Positions 39,910-51,899 of a DNA stretch of 64,000 nt are shown piece by piece. How positions within the stretch are numbered: position 1 is the first letter of the stretch; each line of letters starts with the position of its first letter. The position numbers were made by a program, and so were the translations under genes. Origin of the DNA: Halictus rubicundus (taxonomy: Eukaryota; Arthropoda; Insecta; Hymenoptera; Halictidae); contig NW_027488581.1 of the NCBI RefSeq assembly GCF_050948215.1, positions 1 to 64,000 of the forward strand. Reading direction: 5' to 3'. Under the pieces are notes generated by a model that was not told the DNA's origin, did not search any database, and saw only the letters and a program-made list of their open reading frames with translations.

Positions 39910-42450
39910 TAGAGGATAGGACAGGATAGAGGATAGGATACGATAGAGGATAAGGATAGGATAGAGGATAGGATAGGATAGAGGATAGGATAGGATAGAG
40001 GATAGGATAGGGTAGATGATAGGATACGATAGAGGATAGGATACGATAGAGGATAGGATAGGATAGAGGATAGGATAGGATAGAGGATAGGATACGGTAG
40101 AGGATAAGGATAGGATAGAGGATAGGATAGGATAGAGGATAGGATAGGATAGAGGGTAGGATAGGATAGAGGATAGGATAGGATAGAGGATAGGAAAGGA
40201 TAGAGGATAGGATAGGATAGAGGATAGGATAGGATAGAGGATAGGATAGGATAGAGGATAGGATAGGATAGAGGATAGGATACGATAGAGGATAGGATAG
40301 GATAGAGAATAGGATATAGGATTGGATAGGATAGAGGATAGAATAGGATAGAGAAGAGGATAGGATAGAGGATAGGATATGATAGAGGATAGGATAGGAT
40401 AGAGGATATAATAGGATAGAGTATAGGATAGGATAGAGGATAGGATAGGATAGAGGATAGGATAGGATAGAGGATAGGATAGGATAGAGGATAGGAAAGG
40501 ATAGAGGATAGGATAGGATAGAGGATAGGATAGGATAGAGGATAGGATAGGATAGAGGATAGGATAGGATAGAGGATAGGATACGATAGAGGATAGGATA
40601 GGATAGAGAATAGGATATAGGATTGGATAGGATAGAGGATAGAATAGGATAGAGAAGAGGATAGGATAGAGGATAGGATATGATAGAGGATAGGATAGGA
40701 TAGAGGATATAATAGGATAGAGTATAGGATAGGATAGAGGATAGGATGGGAAAGAGGATAGGATAGGATAGAGGATACGATATAGGATTGGATAGGATAG
40801 AGGATAGGATACGATAGAGGATAGGATAGGATAGAGAATAGGATATAGGATTGGATAGGATAGAGGATAGAATAGGATAGAGGATAGGATAGGATAGAAG
40901 ATAGGATAGGATAGAGGATAGGATAGGATAGAGGATAAGATAGAGGATAGGATACGATAGAGGATAGGATAGGATAGAGAATAGGATATAGGATTGGATA
41001 GGATAGAGGATAGAATATGATAGAGAATAGGATAGGATAGAGGATAGGATATGATAGAGGATAGGATAGGATAGAGGATAGGATAGGATAGAGGATAGGA
41101 TAGGATACAGGATAGGATAGAATAGAGGATACGATATAGGATTGGATAGGATAGAGGATAGGATACGATAGGGGATAGTATAGGATAGAGAATAGGATAG
41201 AGGATAGAATAGGATAGAGGATAGGATAGGATAGAGGATAGGATAGGATAGAGGATAGGATATGATAGAGGATAGGATAGGATAGTGGATAGGATAGGAT
41301 ACAGGATGGGATACGATAGAGAATAGGATAGGATACAGGATAGGATAGAATAGAGGATACGATATAGGACTGGATAGGATAGAGGATAGGATACGATAGA
41401 GGATAGGATAGGATAGAGAATAGGATATAGGATTGGATAGGATAGAGGATAGAATAGGATAGAGGATAGGATAGGATTGAGGATAGGATATGATAGAGGA
41501 TAGGATAGGATAGAAGATAGGATAGGATAGAGGATAGGATAGAGGATAGGATACGATAGAGGATAGGATAGGATAGAGAATAGGATATAGGATTGGATAG
41601 GATAGAGGATAGGATAGGATAGAGGATAGGGTAGGATAGAGGATAGGATAGGTTAGAGAATAGGATAGGATAGAGGATAGGATAGGATAGAGGATAGGAT
41701 AGGATAGAGGATAGGATAGGATAGAGGATAGGATATGATAGAGGATAGGATAGGATAAACGATAGGATAGGATAGAGGATAGGATACGATAGAGGATAGG
41801 ATAGGATAGAGAATAGGATATAGGATTGGATAGGATAGAGGATAGAATAGGATAGAGGATAGGATAGGATAGAGGATAGGATATGATAGAGGATAGGATA
41901 GGATAGAGGATTGGATAGGATAGAGGATAGGATAGAGGATAGGATACGATAGAGGATAGGATAGGGTAGAGAATAGGATATAGGATTGGATAGGATAGAG
42001 GATAGAATAGGATAGAGAATACGATAGGATAGAGGATAGGATATGATACAGGATGGGATAGGATAGAGGATAGCATAGGATAGAGTATAGGATAGGATAC
42101 AGGATAGGATAGGATAGAGAATAGGATAGGATAGAGGATAGGATATGATAGAGAATAGGATAGGATAGAGGATAGGATACGATAGAGGATAGGATAGGAT
42201 AGAGGATAGGATAGGATAGAGGATGGGATAGGATAGAGGATAGGATAGGATAGGATAGAGGATAATATAGGATAGAGGATAATATAGGATAGAGGATAGG
42301 ATAGGATAGAGGATAGGATAGGATAGAGGATAGGATAGGATAGAGGATAGGATAGGATAGAGGATAGGATAGGATAGAGGATAGGATAGGATAGAGGATA
42401 GGATAGGATAGAGGATAGGATAGGATAGAGGATAGGATAGGTTAGAGGAT
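39910..42450 (+). repeat. HOR module T, copy 3, with 301-bp internal duplication
   Basis: It matches T1 at +6,176: GGACAGG 39,920, GGGTAGATGAT 40,010, GAGAAGAGG 40,351. A second GAGAAGAGG at 40,652 and a second GATATAATAGG 301 bp after the first show an internal tandem duplication absent from T1. A later loss of about 170 bp brings the net offset to 6,307 (GATAAACGAT 41,754, GATAGCATAGG 42,073). Confidence 0.85.
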
Positions 42451-42831
42451 AGGATAGGATAGAGGATAGGATAGGATAGAGGATAGAATAGGATAGAGGA
42501 TAGGATAGGATAGAGGATAGGATAGGATAGGATAGAGGATAATATAGGATAGAGGATAGGATAGGATAGAGGATAGGATAGGATAGAGGATAGGATAGGA
42601 TAGAGGTTAGGATAGGATAGAGGATAGGATAGGATAGAGGATACGATATAGGATTTAATAGGATAGAGGATAGGATACGATAGAGGATACGATAGGATAG
42701 AGGATAGGATAGGATAGAGAATAGGATAGGATAGAGGATAGGATAGGATAGAGGATAGGATAGGATAGAGGACAGGATACGATAGAGGATAAGGATAGGA
42801 TAGAGGATAGGATAGGATAGAGGATAGGATA
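42451..42831 (+). repeat. Bridge with TTTAATA box before P4
   Basis: Perfect units carry GAGGTTAGG, a TTTAATA box (42,656), ACGATAGAGGATACGATAGG, GGACAGGATACGATAG and one ATAAGG unit. This resembles an R start fused to P: P3 is preceded by the same ACGATAGAGGATAAGG marker but with more perfect units. Confidence 0.7.
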
Positions 42832-44300
42832 GAGGATAGGATAGGATAGATGATAGGATAGGATAGAGGATAGGATAGGATAGAGGATAGGATAGGATAG
42901 AGGATAGGATAGGATAGGATAGAGGATAATATAGGATAGAGGATAGGATAGGATAGAGGATAGGATAGGATAGAGGTTAGGATAGGATAGAGGATAGGAT
43001 ATTATAGAGGATAGGATAGGATAGAGGATAGGATACGATAGAGGATAAGGATAGGATAGAGGATAGGATAGGATAGAGGGTAGGATATGATAGAGGATAG
43101 GATATAGGATTGGGTAGGATAGAGGATAGGATAGGATAGAGGATAGGATAGTATAGAGGATAGGATATTATAGAGGATAGGATAGGATAGAGGATAGAAT
43201 AGGTTAGAGGATAGGATAGGATAGAGGATGGGATAGGATAGAGGATAATATAGGATAGAGGATAGGATAGGATGGAGGATAGGATAGGATAGAGGATAGT
43301 ATAGGATAGAGGATATGATACGATAGATGATAGGATAGGATAGAGGATACGATATAGGATTTAATAGGATAGAGGATAGGATACGATAGAGGATAGGATA
43401 GGATAGAGGATAGGATAGGATAGAGGATAGGATAGGATAGAGGATAGGATAGGATAGAGGATAGGATACGATAGAGGATAAGGATAGGATAGAGGATAGG
43501 ATAGGATAGAGGAGAGGATAGGATAGAGGATAGGATAGGATAGAGGATAGGATAGGATAGAGGATAGGATACGATAGAGGATAAGGATAGGATAGAGGAT
43601 AGGATAGGATAGAGGATAGGATAGGATAGAGGATAGGATAGGATAGAGGATAGGATAGGATAGAGGATAGGATAGGATAGAGGATAGGATAGGATAGAGG
43701 ATAGGATAGGATAGAGGATAGGATAGGATAGGATAGAGGATAATATAGGATAGAGGATATGATAGGATAGAGGATAGGATAGGATAGAGGATAGGATAGG
43801 ATAGAGGATCGGATACGATAGGGGATAAGGATAGGATAGAGGATAGGATAGGATAGAGGATAGGATATGATAGAGGATAGGATAGGATAGAGGATAGGAT
43901 AGGATAGAGGATAGGATAGGATAGAGGATAGGATAGGATAGAGGATAGGGTAGGATAGAGGATAGGATAGGATAGGGGATAGGATAGGATAGAGGATAGG
44001 ACAGGATAGAGGATAGGATAGGATAGAGGGTAGGATATGATAGAGGATAGGATATAGGATTGGGTAGGATAGAGGATAGGATACGATAGAGGATAGGGTA
44101 GGATAGAGGATAGGATAGGATAGAGGATTGGATAGGATAGAGGATAGGATAGGATAGAGGATAGGATAGGATAGAGGATAGGATAGGATAGAGAATAGGA
44201 TAGGATAGAGGATAGGATAGGATAGAGGATAGGATAGGATAGAGGATAGGATATGATAGAGGATAGGATAGTATAGTGGATTGGATAGGATAGAGGATAG
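42832..44300 (+). repeat. HOR module P, copy 4 (5' two-thirds)
   Basis: It matches P1 at +42,361 (AGATGAT 42,848, GAGGATAATA 42,922, GGATTGGG 43,112, TTTAATA box 43,362), then +42,429 after gain of four 17-bp units (ATCGG 43,808), then +42,446 (TAGTGGATTGG 44,274). The match weakens after that: the following ATTGG and GGGTAGAG units of P1 are absent and W begins. Confidence 0.8.
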
Positions 44301-45040
44301 GATAGGATAGAGGATAGGATAGGATAGAGGATAGGATAGGATAGAGGATAGGATACGATAGAGGATAGGATAGGATAGAGAATAGGATATAGGATTGGAT
44401 AGGATAGAGGATAGAATAGGATAGAGAATAGGATAGGATAGAGGATAGGATATGATAGAGGATAGGATAGGATAGGATAGAGGATAGGATAGGATAGAGT
44501 ATAGGATAGGATAGAGGATAGGATAGGATAGAGAATAGGATAGGATAGAGGATAGGATAGGATAGTGGATAGGATAGGATAGACGATAGGATAGGATAGA
44601 GGATAGGATAGGATAGAGGATAGGATGGGATACAGGATAAGATACGATAGAGAATAGGATAGGATAGAGGATAGGATAGGATAAGGATAGGATGGGAAAG
44701 AGGATAGGATAGGATAGAGGATACGATATAGGATTGGATAGGATAGAGGATAGGATACGATAGAGGATAGGATAGGATAGAGAATAGGATATAGGATTGG
44801 ATAGGATAGAGGATAGAATAGGATAGAGGATATGATAGAGGATAGGATATAGGATTGGATAGGATAGAGGATAGGATAGGATAGAGGATAGGATATGATA
44901 GATGATAGGATAGGATAGTGGATAGGATAGGATAGAGGATAGGATAGAGGATAGGATAGGATAGAGGATAGGATAGGATAGAGGATAGCATAGGATAGAG
45001 GATAGGATAGGATAGAGGATAGGATATGATAGAGGATAGG
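44301..45040 (+). repeat. HOR module W, copy 1
   Basis: W follows TAGTATAGTGG and contains a GAATAGGATATAGGATTGG unit, GAGTATAGG, GAGAATAGG, AGTGGATAGG, GACGATAGG and GATGGGATACAGG (44,634). Related blocks lie at 47,390-47,760, 49,200-49,560 and 63,600-64,000. This copy has GATACAGGATAAGATACG and a direct GGATAAGGATAGG junction not seen in the others. GATAGCATAGG occurs near 44,985. Confidence 0.7.
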
Positions 45041-45740
45041 ATAGGATAAACGATAGGATAGGATAGAGGATAGGATACGATAGAGGATAGGATAGGATAG
45101 AGAATACGATATAGGATTGGATAGGATAGAGGATAGAATAGGATAGAGGATAGAATAGGATAGAGGATAGGATAGGATAGAGGATAGGATATGATAGAGG
45201 ATAGGATAGGATAGAGGATTGGATAGGATAGAGGATAGGATAGAGGATAGGATACGATAGAGGATAGGATAGGGTAGAGAATAGGATATAGGATTGGATA
45301 GGATAGAGGATAGAATAGGATAGAGAATACGATAGGATAGATTATAGGATATGATACAGGATGGGATAGGATAGAGGATAGGATAGGATAGAGTATAGGA
45401 TAGGATACAGGATAGGATAGGATAGAGAATAGGATAGGATAGAGGATAGGATAGGATAGAGAATAGGATAGGATAGAGGATAGGATAGGATAGAGGATAG
45501 GATAGGATAGAGGATAGGATAGGATAGAGGATAAGATAGAGGATAGGATACGATAGAGGATAGGATAGGATAGAGAATAGGATATAGGATTGGATAGGAT
45601 AGAGGATAGAATATGATAGAGAATAGGATAGGATAGAGGATAGGATATGATAGAGGATAGGATAGGAAAGAGGATAGGATAGGATGGAGGATAGGATAGG
45701 ATACAGGATAGGATAGAATAGGGGATACGATATACGATTG
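45041..45740 (+). repeat. HOR module Q, fragment 5
   Basis: GATAAACGAT (45,045), GATACAGGATGGG (45,354) and GGGGATACG (45,721) match Q1 at +42,104 and then +42,121. One extra GAATAGG unit widens the core to 309 bp. Private changes include GAATACGATATAGG, GATTATAGG and GATATACGATTGG. Confidence 0.75.
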
Positions 45741-46800
45741 GATAGGATAGAGGATAGGATAGGATAGAGGATAGGATACGATAGAGGATAAGGATAGGAT
45801 AGAGGATAGGATAGGATAGAGGATAGGATAGGATAGGGGATAGGATAGGATAGAGGATAGGATAGGATAGAGGATAGGATAGGATAGAGGATAGGATAGG
45901 ATAGGATAGAGGATAATATAGGATAGAGGATATGATAGGATAGAGGATAGGATAGGATAGAGGATAGGATAGGATAGAGGATAGGATAGGATAGGGGATA
46001 GGATACGATAGAGGATAGGATAGGATAGAGAATAGGATAGAGGATAGGATAGTATAGAGGATAGGATATTATAGAGGATAGGATAGGATAGAGGATAGAA
46101 TAGGTTAGAGGATAGGATAGGATAGAGGATGGGATAGGATAGAGGATAATATAGGATAGAGGATAGGATAGGATGGAGGATAGGATAGGATAGAGGATAG
46201 TATAGGATAGAGGATATGATACGATAGATGATAGGATAGGATAGAGAATAGGATAGGATAGAGGATAGGATAGGATAGAGGATTGGATAGGATAGAGGAT
46301 AGGATAGGATAGAGGATAGGATAGGATAGAGGATAATATAGGATAGAGGATAGGATAGGATGGAGGATAGGATAGGATAGAGGATAGTATAGGATAGAGG
46401 ATATGATACGATAGATGATAGGATAGGATAGAGGATACGATATAGGATTTAATAGGATAGAGGATAGGATACGATAGAGGATAGGATAGGATAGAGGATA
46501 GGATAGGATAGAGGATAGGATAGGATAGAGGATAGGATAGGATAGAGGATAGGATACGATAGAGGATAAGGATAGGATAGAGGATAGGATAGGATAGAGG
46601 AGAGGATAGGATAGAGGATAGGATAGGATAGAGGATAGGATAGGATAGAGGATAGGATACGATAGAGGATAAGGATAGGATAGAGGATAGGATAGGATAG
46701 AGGATTGGATAGGATAGAGGATAGGATAGGATAGAGGATAGGATAGGATAGAGGATAGGATAGGATAGAGGATAGGATAGGTTAGAGGTTAGGATAGGAT
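45741..46800 (+). repeat. R-type fragments, last TTTAATA box
   Basis: Fragments of R are joined out of order: ACGATAGAGGATAAGG, ATAATATAGGATAGAGGATATGATAGG, then the R tail (AGTATAG, ATATTATAG, AGAATAGGTTAG, GATGGG, ATAATATAGG, GATGGAGG, AGATGAT) once, and its second half again from about 46,330. The last TTTAATA box is at 46,450, and the last GGTTAGAGGTTAGG at about 46,780. Confidence 0.7.
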
Positions 46801-48060
46801 AGAGGATAGGATAGGATAGAGGATAGGATAGGATAGAGGATAGGATAGGATAGAGGATAGGATAGGATACAGAATAGGATAGGATAGAGAATAGGATAGG
46901 ATAGAGGATAGGATAGGATAGAGGATAGGATAGGATAGAGGATAGGACAGGATAGAGGATAGGATACGATAGAGGATAAGGATAGGATAGAGGATAGGAT
47001 AGGATAGAGGATAGGATAGGATAGAGGATAGGATAGGGTAGATGATAGAATACGATAGAGGATAAGGATAGGATAGAGGATAGGATAGGATAGAGGATAG
47101 GATAGGATAGAGGATAGGATAGGATAGAGGGTAGGATATGATAGAGGATAGGATATAGGATTGGGTAGGATAGAGGATAGGATACGATAGAGGATAGGGT
47201 AGGATAGAGGATAGGATAGGATAGAGGATTGGATAGGATAGAGGATAGGATAGGATAGAGGATAGGATAGGATAGAGGATAGGATAGGATACAGAATAGG
47301 ATAGGATAGAGAATAGGATAGGATAGAGGATAGGATAGGATAGAGGATAGGATAGGATAGAGGATAGGATATGATAGAGGATAGGATAGTATAGTGGATT
47401 GGATAGGATAGAGGATAGGATAGGATAGAGGATAGGATAGGATAGAGGATAGGATAGGATAGAGGATAGGATACGATAGAGGATAGGATAGGATAGAGAA
47501 TAGGATATAGGATTGGATAGGATAGGGGATAGAATAGGATAGAGAATAGGATAGGATAGAGGATAGGATATGATAGAGGATAGGATAGGATAGAGGATAG
47601 GATAGGATAGAGTATAGGATAGGATAGAGGATAGGATAGGATAGAGAATAGGATAGGATAGAGGATAGGATAGGATAGTGGATAGGATAGGATAGACGAT
47701 AGGATAGGATAGAGGATAGGATAGGATAGAGGATAGGATGGGATACAGGATAGGATACGATAGAGGATAGGATAGGATAGAGAATAGGATATAGGATTGG
47801 ATAGGATAGAGGATAGAATAGGATAGAGGATAGGATAGGATAGAGGATAGGATATGATAGAGGATAGGATAGGATAGAGGATAGGATAGAGGATAGGATA
47901 CGATAGAGGATAGGATAGGGTAGAGAATAGGATATAGGATTGGATAGGATAGAGGATAGAATAGGATAGAGGATATGATAGAGGATAGGATATAGGATTG
48001 GATAGGATAGAGGATAGGATAGGATAGAGGATAGGATATGATAGAGGATAGGATAGGATA
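46801..48060 (+). repeat. P/W mixed segment
   Basis: Perfect units with GATACAGAATAGG lead to GGGTAGATGATAGAATACG (about 47,036), GAGGGTAGGATATGATAG and GGATTGGGTAGG (47,163), an ATTGG unit, TAGTATAGTGG (about 47,388) and a W block ending at GATGGGATACAGG (47,737). The stretch recurs about 16.2 kb downstream at 63.36-63.98 kb. Confidence 0.7.
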
Positions 48061-48960
48061 GTGGATAGGATAGGATAGAGGATAGGATAGAGAATAGGAT
48101 AGGATAGAGGATAGGATAGGATAGAGGATAGCATAGGATAGAGGATAGGATAGGATAGAGGATAGGATATGATAGAGGATAGGATAGGATAGAGGATTGG
48201 ATAGGATAGAGGATAGGATAGAGGATAGGATACGATAGAGGATAGGATAGGGTAGAGAATAGGATATAGGATTGGATAGGATAGAGGATAGAATAGGATA
48301 GAGAATACGATAGGATAGAGGATAGGATATGATACAGGATGGGATAGGATAGAGGATAGGATAGGATAGAGTATAGGATAGGATACAGGGTAGGATAGGA
48401 TAGAGAATAGGATAGGATAGAGGATAGGATAGGATAGAGAATAGGATAGGATAGAGGATAGGATAGGATAGAGGATAGGATAGGATAGAGGATAGGATAG
48501 GATAGAGAATAGGATATAGGATTGGATAGGATAGAGGATAGAATAGGATAGAGGATATGATAGAGGATAGGATATAGGATTGGATAGGATAGAGGATAGG
48601 ATAGGATAGAGGATAGGATATGATAGAGGATAGGATAGGATAGAGGATTGGATAGGATAGAGGATAGGATAGAGGATAGGATACGATAGAGGATAGGATA
48701 GGGTAGAGAATAGGATATAGGATTGGATAGGATAGAGGATAGAATAGGATAGAGAATACGATAGGATAGAGGATAGGATATGATACAGGATGGGATAGGA
48801 TAGAGGATAGGATAGGATAGAGTATAGGATAGGATACAGGGTAGGATAGGATAGAGAATAGGATAGGATAGAGGATAGGATAGGGTAGAGAATAGGATAG
48901 GATAGAGGATAGGATAGGATAGAGGATAGGATAGGATAGAGGATAGGATAGGATAGAGAA
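48061..48960 (+). repeat. 451-bp tandem duplication
   Basis: Four markers recur at exactly +451: GGATTGG 48,194/48,645, GAGAATACG 48,301/48,752, GATACAGGATGGG 48,332/48,783, ACAGGGTAGG 48,385/48,836. ACAGGGTAGG is found only in these two copies. Edges are approximate. Confidence 0.85.
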
Positions 48961-50040
48961 TAGGATATAGGATTGGATAGGATAGAGGATAGAATAGGAT
49001 AGAGGATATGATAGAGGATAGGATATAGGATTGGATAGGATAGAGGATAGGATAGGATAGAGGATAGGATAGGATAGAGGATAGGATATGATAGAGGATA
49101 GGATAGGATAGTGGATAGGATAGGATAGAGGATAGGATAGAGGATAGGATAGGATAGAGGATAGGATAGGATAGAGGATAGGATAGGATAGAGGATAGGA
49201 TACGATAGAGGATAGGATAGGATAGAGAATAGGATATAGGATTGGATAGGATAGGGGATAGAATAGGATAGAGAATAGGATAGGATAGAGGATAGGATAT
49301 GATAGAGGATAGGATAGGATAGAGGATAGGATAGGATAGAGTATAGGATAGGATAGAGGATAGGATAGGATAGAGAATAGGATAGGATAGAGGATAGGAT
49401 AGGATAGTGGATAGGATAGGATAGACGATAGGATAGGATAGAGGATAGGATAGGATAGAGGATAGGATGGGATACAGGATAGGATACGATAGAGAATAGG
49501 ATAGGATAGAGGATAGGATAGGATAGAGGATAGGATGGGAAAGAGGATAGGATAGGATAGAGGATACGATATAGGATTGGATAGGATAGAGGATAGGATA
49601 CGATAGAGGATAGGATAGGATAGAGAATAGGATATAGGATTGGATAGGATAGAGGATAGAATAGGATAGAGGATATGATAGAGGATAGGATATAGGATTG
49701 GATAGGATAGAGGATAGGATAGGATAGAGGATAGGATGGGAAAGAGGATAGGATAGGATAGAGGATACGATATAGGATTGGATAGGATAGAGGATAGGAT
49801 ACGATAGAGGATAGGATAGGATAGAGAATAGGATATAGGATTGGATAGGATAGAGGATAGAATAGGATAGAGGATATGATAGAGGATAGGATATAGGATT
49901 GGATAGGATAGAGGATAGGATAGGATAGAGGATAGGATAGGATAGAGGATAGGATATGATAGAGGATAGGATAGGATAGTGGATAGGATAGGATAGAGGA
50001 TAGCATAGGATAGAGGATAGGATAGGATAGAGGATAGGAT
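48961..50040 (+). repeat. W block with 201-bp tandem duplication
   Basis: A W block occupies about 49,200-49,560. GATGGGAAAGAGG occurs at 49,534 and 49,735 and GGATATGAT at 49,671 and 49,872, both 201 bp apart, marking a tandem duplication over roughly 49,534-49,935. GATAGCATAGG follows near 50,002. Confidence 0.8.
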
Positions 50041-51899
50041 ATGATAGAGGGTAGGATAGGATAGAGGATAGGATAGGATAGAGGATAGGATAGGATAGAG
50101 GATAGGATATGATAGAGGATAGGATAGGATAGAGGATAGGATAGGATAGAGGATAGGATAGGGTAGAGGATAGGATAGGATAGAGAATAGGATAGGATAG
50201 AGGATAGGATAGGATAGAGGATAGGATAGGATAGAGGATAGGATAGGATACAGGATAGGATAGGATAGAGAATAGGATAGGATAGAGGATAGGATAGGAT
50301 AGAGGATAGGATAGGATAGAGAATAGGATAGGATAGAGGATAGGATAGGATAGAGGATAGGATAGGAAAGAGGATAGGATAGGATAGAGGATACGATATA
50401 GGATTGGATAGGATAGAGGATAGGATACGATAGAGGATAGGATAGGATAGAGGATAGGATATGATAGATGATAGGATATAGGATTGGATAGGATAGAGGA
50501 TAGGATAGGATAGAGGATAGGGTAGGATAGAGGATAGGATAGGATAGAGGATAGGATAGGATAGAGGATAGGATAGGATAGAGGATAGGATATGATCGAG
50601 GATAGGATAGGATAGAGGATAGGATAGGATAGAGGATAGGATAAAGGATAGTATACGATAGAGGATAGGATATGATAGAGGATAGGATATAGGATTGGAT
50701 AGGATAGAGGATAGGATAGGATAGAGGATAGGATAGGATAGAGGATAGGATATGATAGAGGATAGGATAGTATAGTGGATAGGATAGGATAGAGGATAGG
50801 ATAGAGGATAGGATAGGATAGAGGATAGGATAGAGGATAGGATAGGATAGAGGATAGGATAGGATAGAGGATAGGATAGGATAGAGGATAGGATAGGATA
50901 GAGGATAGGTTATGATAGAGGATAGGATAGGGTAGAGGATAGGATAGGATAGAGAATAGGATAGGATAGAGGATAGGATAGGATAGAGAATAGGATAGGA
51001 TAGAGGATAGGATAGGATAGAGGATAGGATAGGAAAGAGGATAGGATAGGATAGAGGATACGATATAGGATTGGATAGGATAGAGGATAGGATACGATAG
51101 AGGATAGGATAGGATAGAGGATAGGATATGATAGATGATAGGATATAGGATTGGATAGGATAGAGGATAGGATAGGATAGAGGATAGGGTAGGATAGAGG
51201 ATAGGATAGGATAGAGGATAGGATAGGATAGAGGATAGGATAGGATAGAGGATAGGATATGATCGAGGATAGGATAGGATAGAGGATAGGATAGGATAGA
51301 GGATAGGATAAAGGATAGTATACGATAGAGGATAGGATATGATAGAGGATAGGATATAGGATTGGATAGGATAGAGAATAGGATAGGATAGAGGATAGGA
51401 TAGGATAGAGGATAGGATAGGAAAGAGGATAGGATAGGATAGAGGATACGATATAGGATTGGATAGGATAGAGGATAGGATACGATAGAGGATAGGATAG
51501 GATAGAGGATAGGATAGGAAAGAGGATAGGATAGGATAGAGGATACGATATAGGATTGGATAGGATAGAGGATAGGATACGATAGAGGATAGGATAGGAT
51601 AGAGGATAGGATATGATAGATGATAAGATATAGGATTGGATAGGATAGAGGATAGGATAGGATAGAGGATAGGGTAGGATAGAGGATAGGATAGGATAGA
51701 GAATAGGATAGGATAGACGATAGGTTAGGATAGAGGATAGGATAGGATAGAGGATAGGATAGGATAGAGGATAGGATAGGAAAGAGGATAGGATAGGATA
51801 GAGGATACGATATAGGATTGGATAGGATAGAGGATAGGATACGATAGACGATAGGATAGGATAGAGGATAGGATATGATAGAGGATAGGATATAGGATT
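50041..51899 (+). repeat. V family start, 667-bp tandem duplication
   Basis: GGAAAGAGG (50,365/51,032), GATCGAGG (50,594/51,261) and ATAAAGGATAGTATACG (50,641/51,308) recur at exactly +667. The left part differs by six units (GGGTAGAGG 50,161/50,930 is +769). Three further GGAAAGAGG blocks at about 51,420-51,785 lead to the first GATTGCATAGG. This is where GATCGAGG first appears. Confidence 0.8.

Noticed and set aside
37784..42076. A minus-strand open frame of about 1,430 codons, and similar ones at 33,367-35,769, 46,782-50,006, 46,789-51,903 and 51,725-54,520, as repetitive membrane or antifreeze-like proteins
   Set aside because: The peptide is only the 17-mer read in any phase, overlapping frames give the same motif, frame ends fall at TTA-bearing variant units, and there is no codon-position bias, conserved domain or non-repeat flank.
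24..46460. TTTAATA and GATATAGG variants as TATA-box promoters
   Set aside because: They are carried along by HOR amplification at fixed spacing, and no downstream gene or RNA exists to support a promoter.
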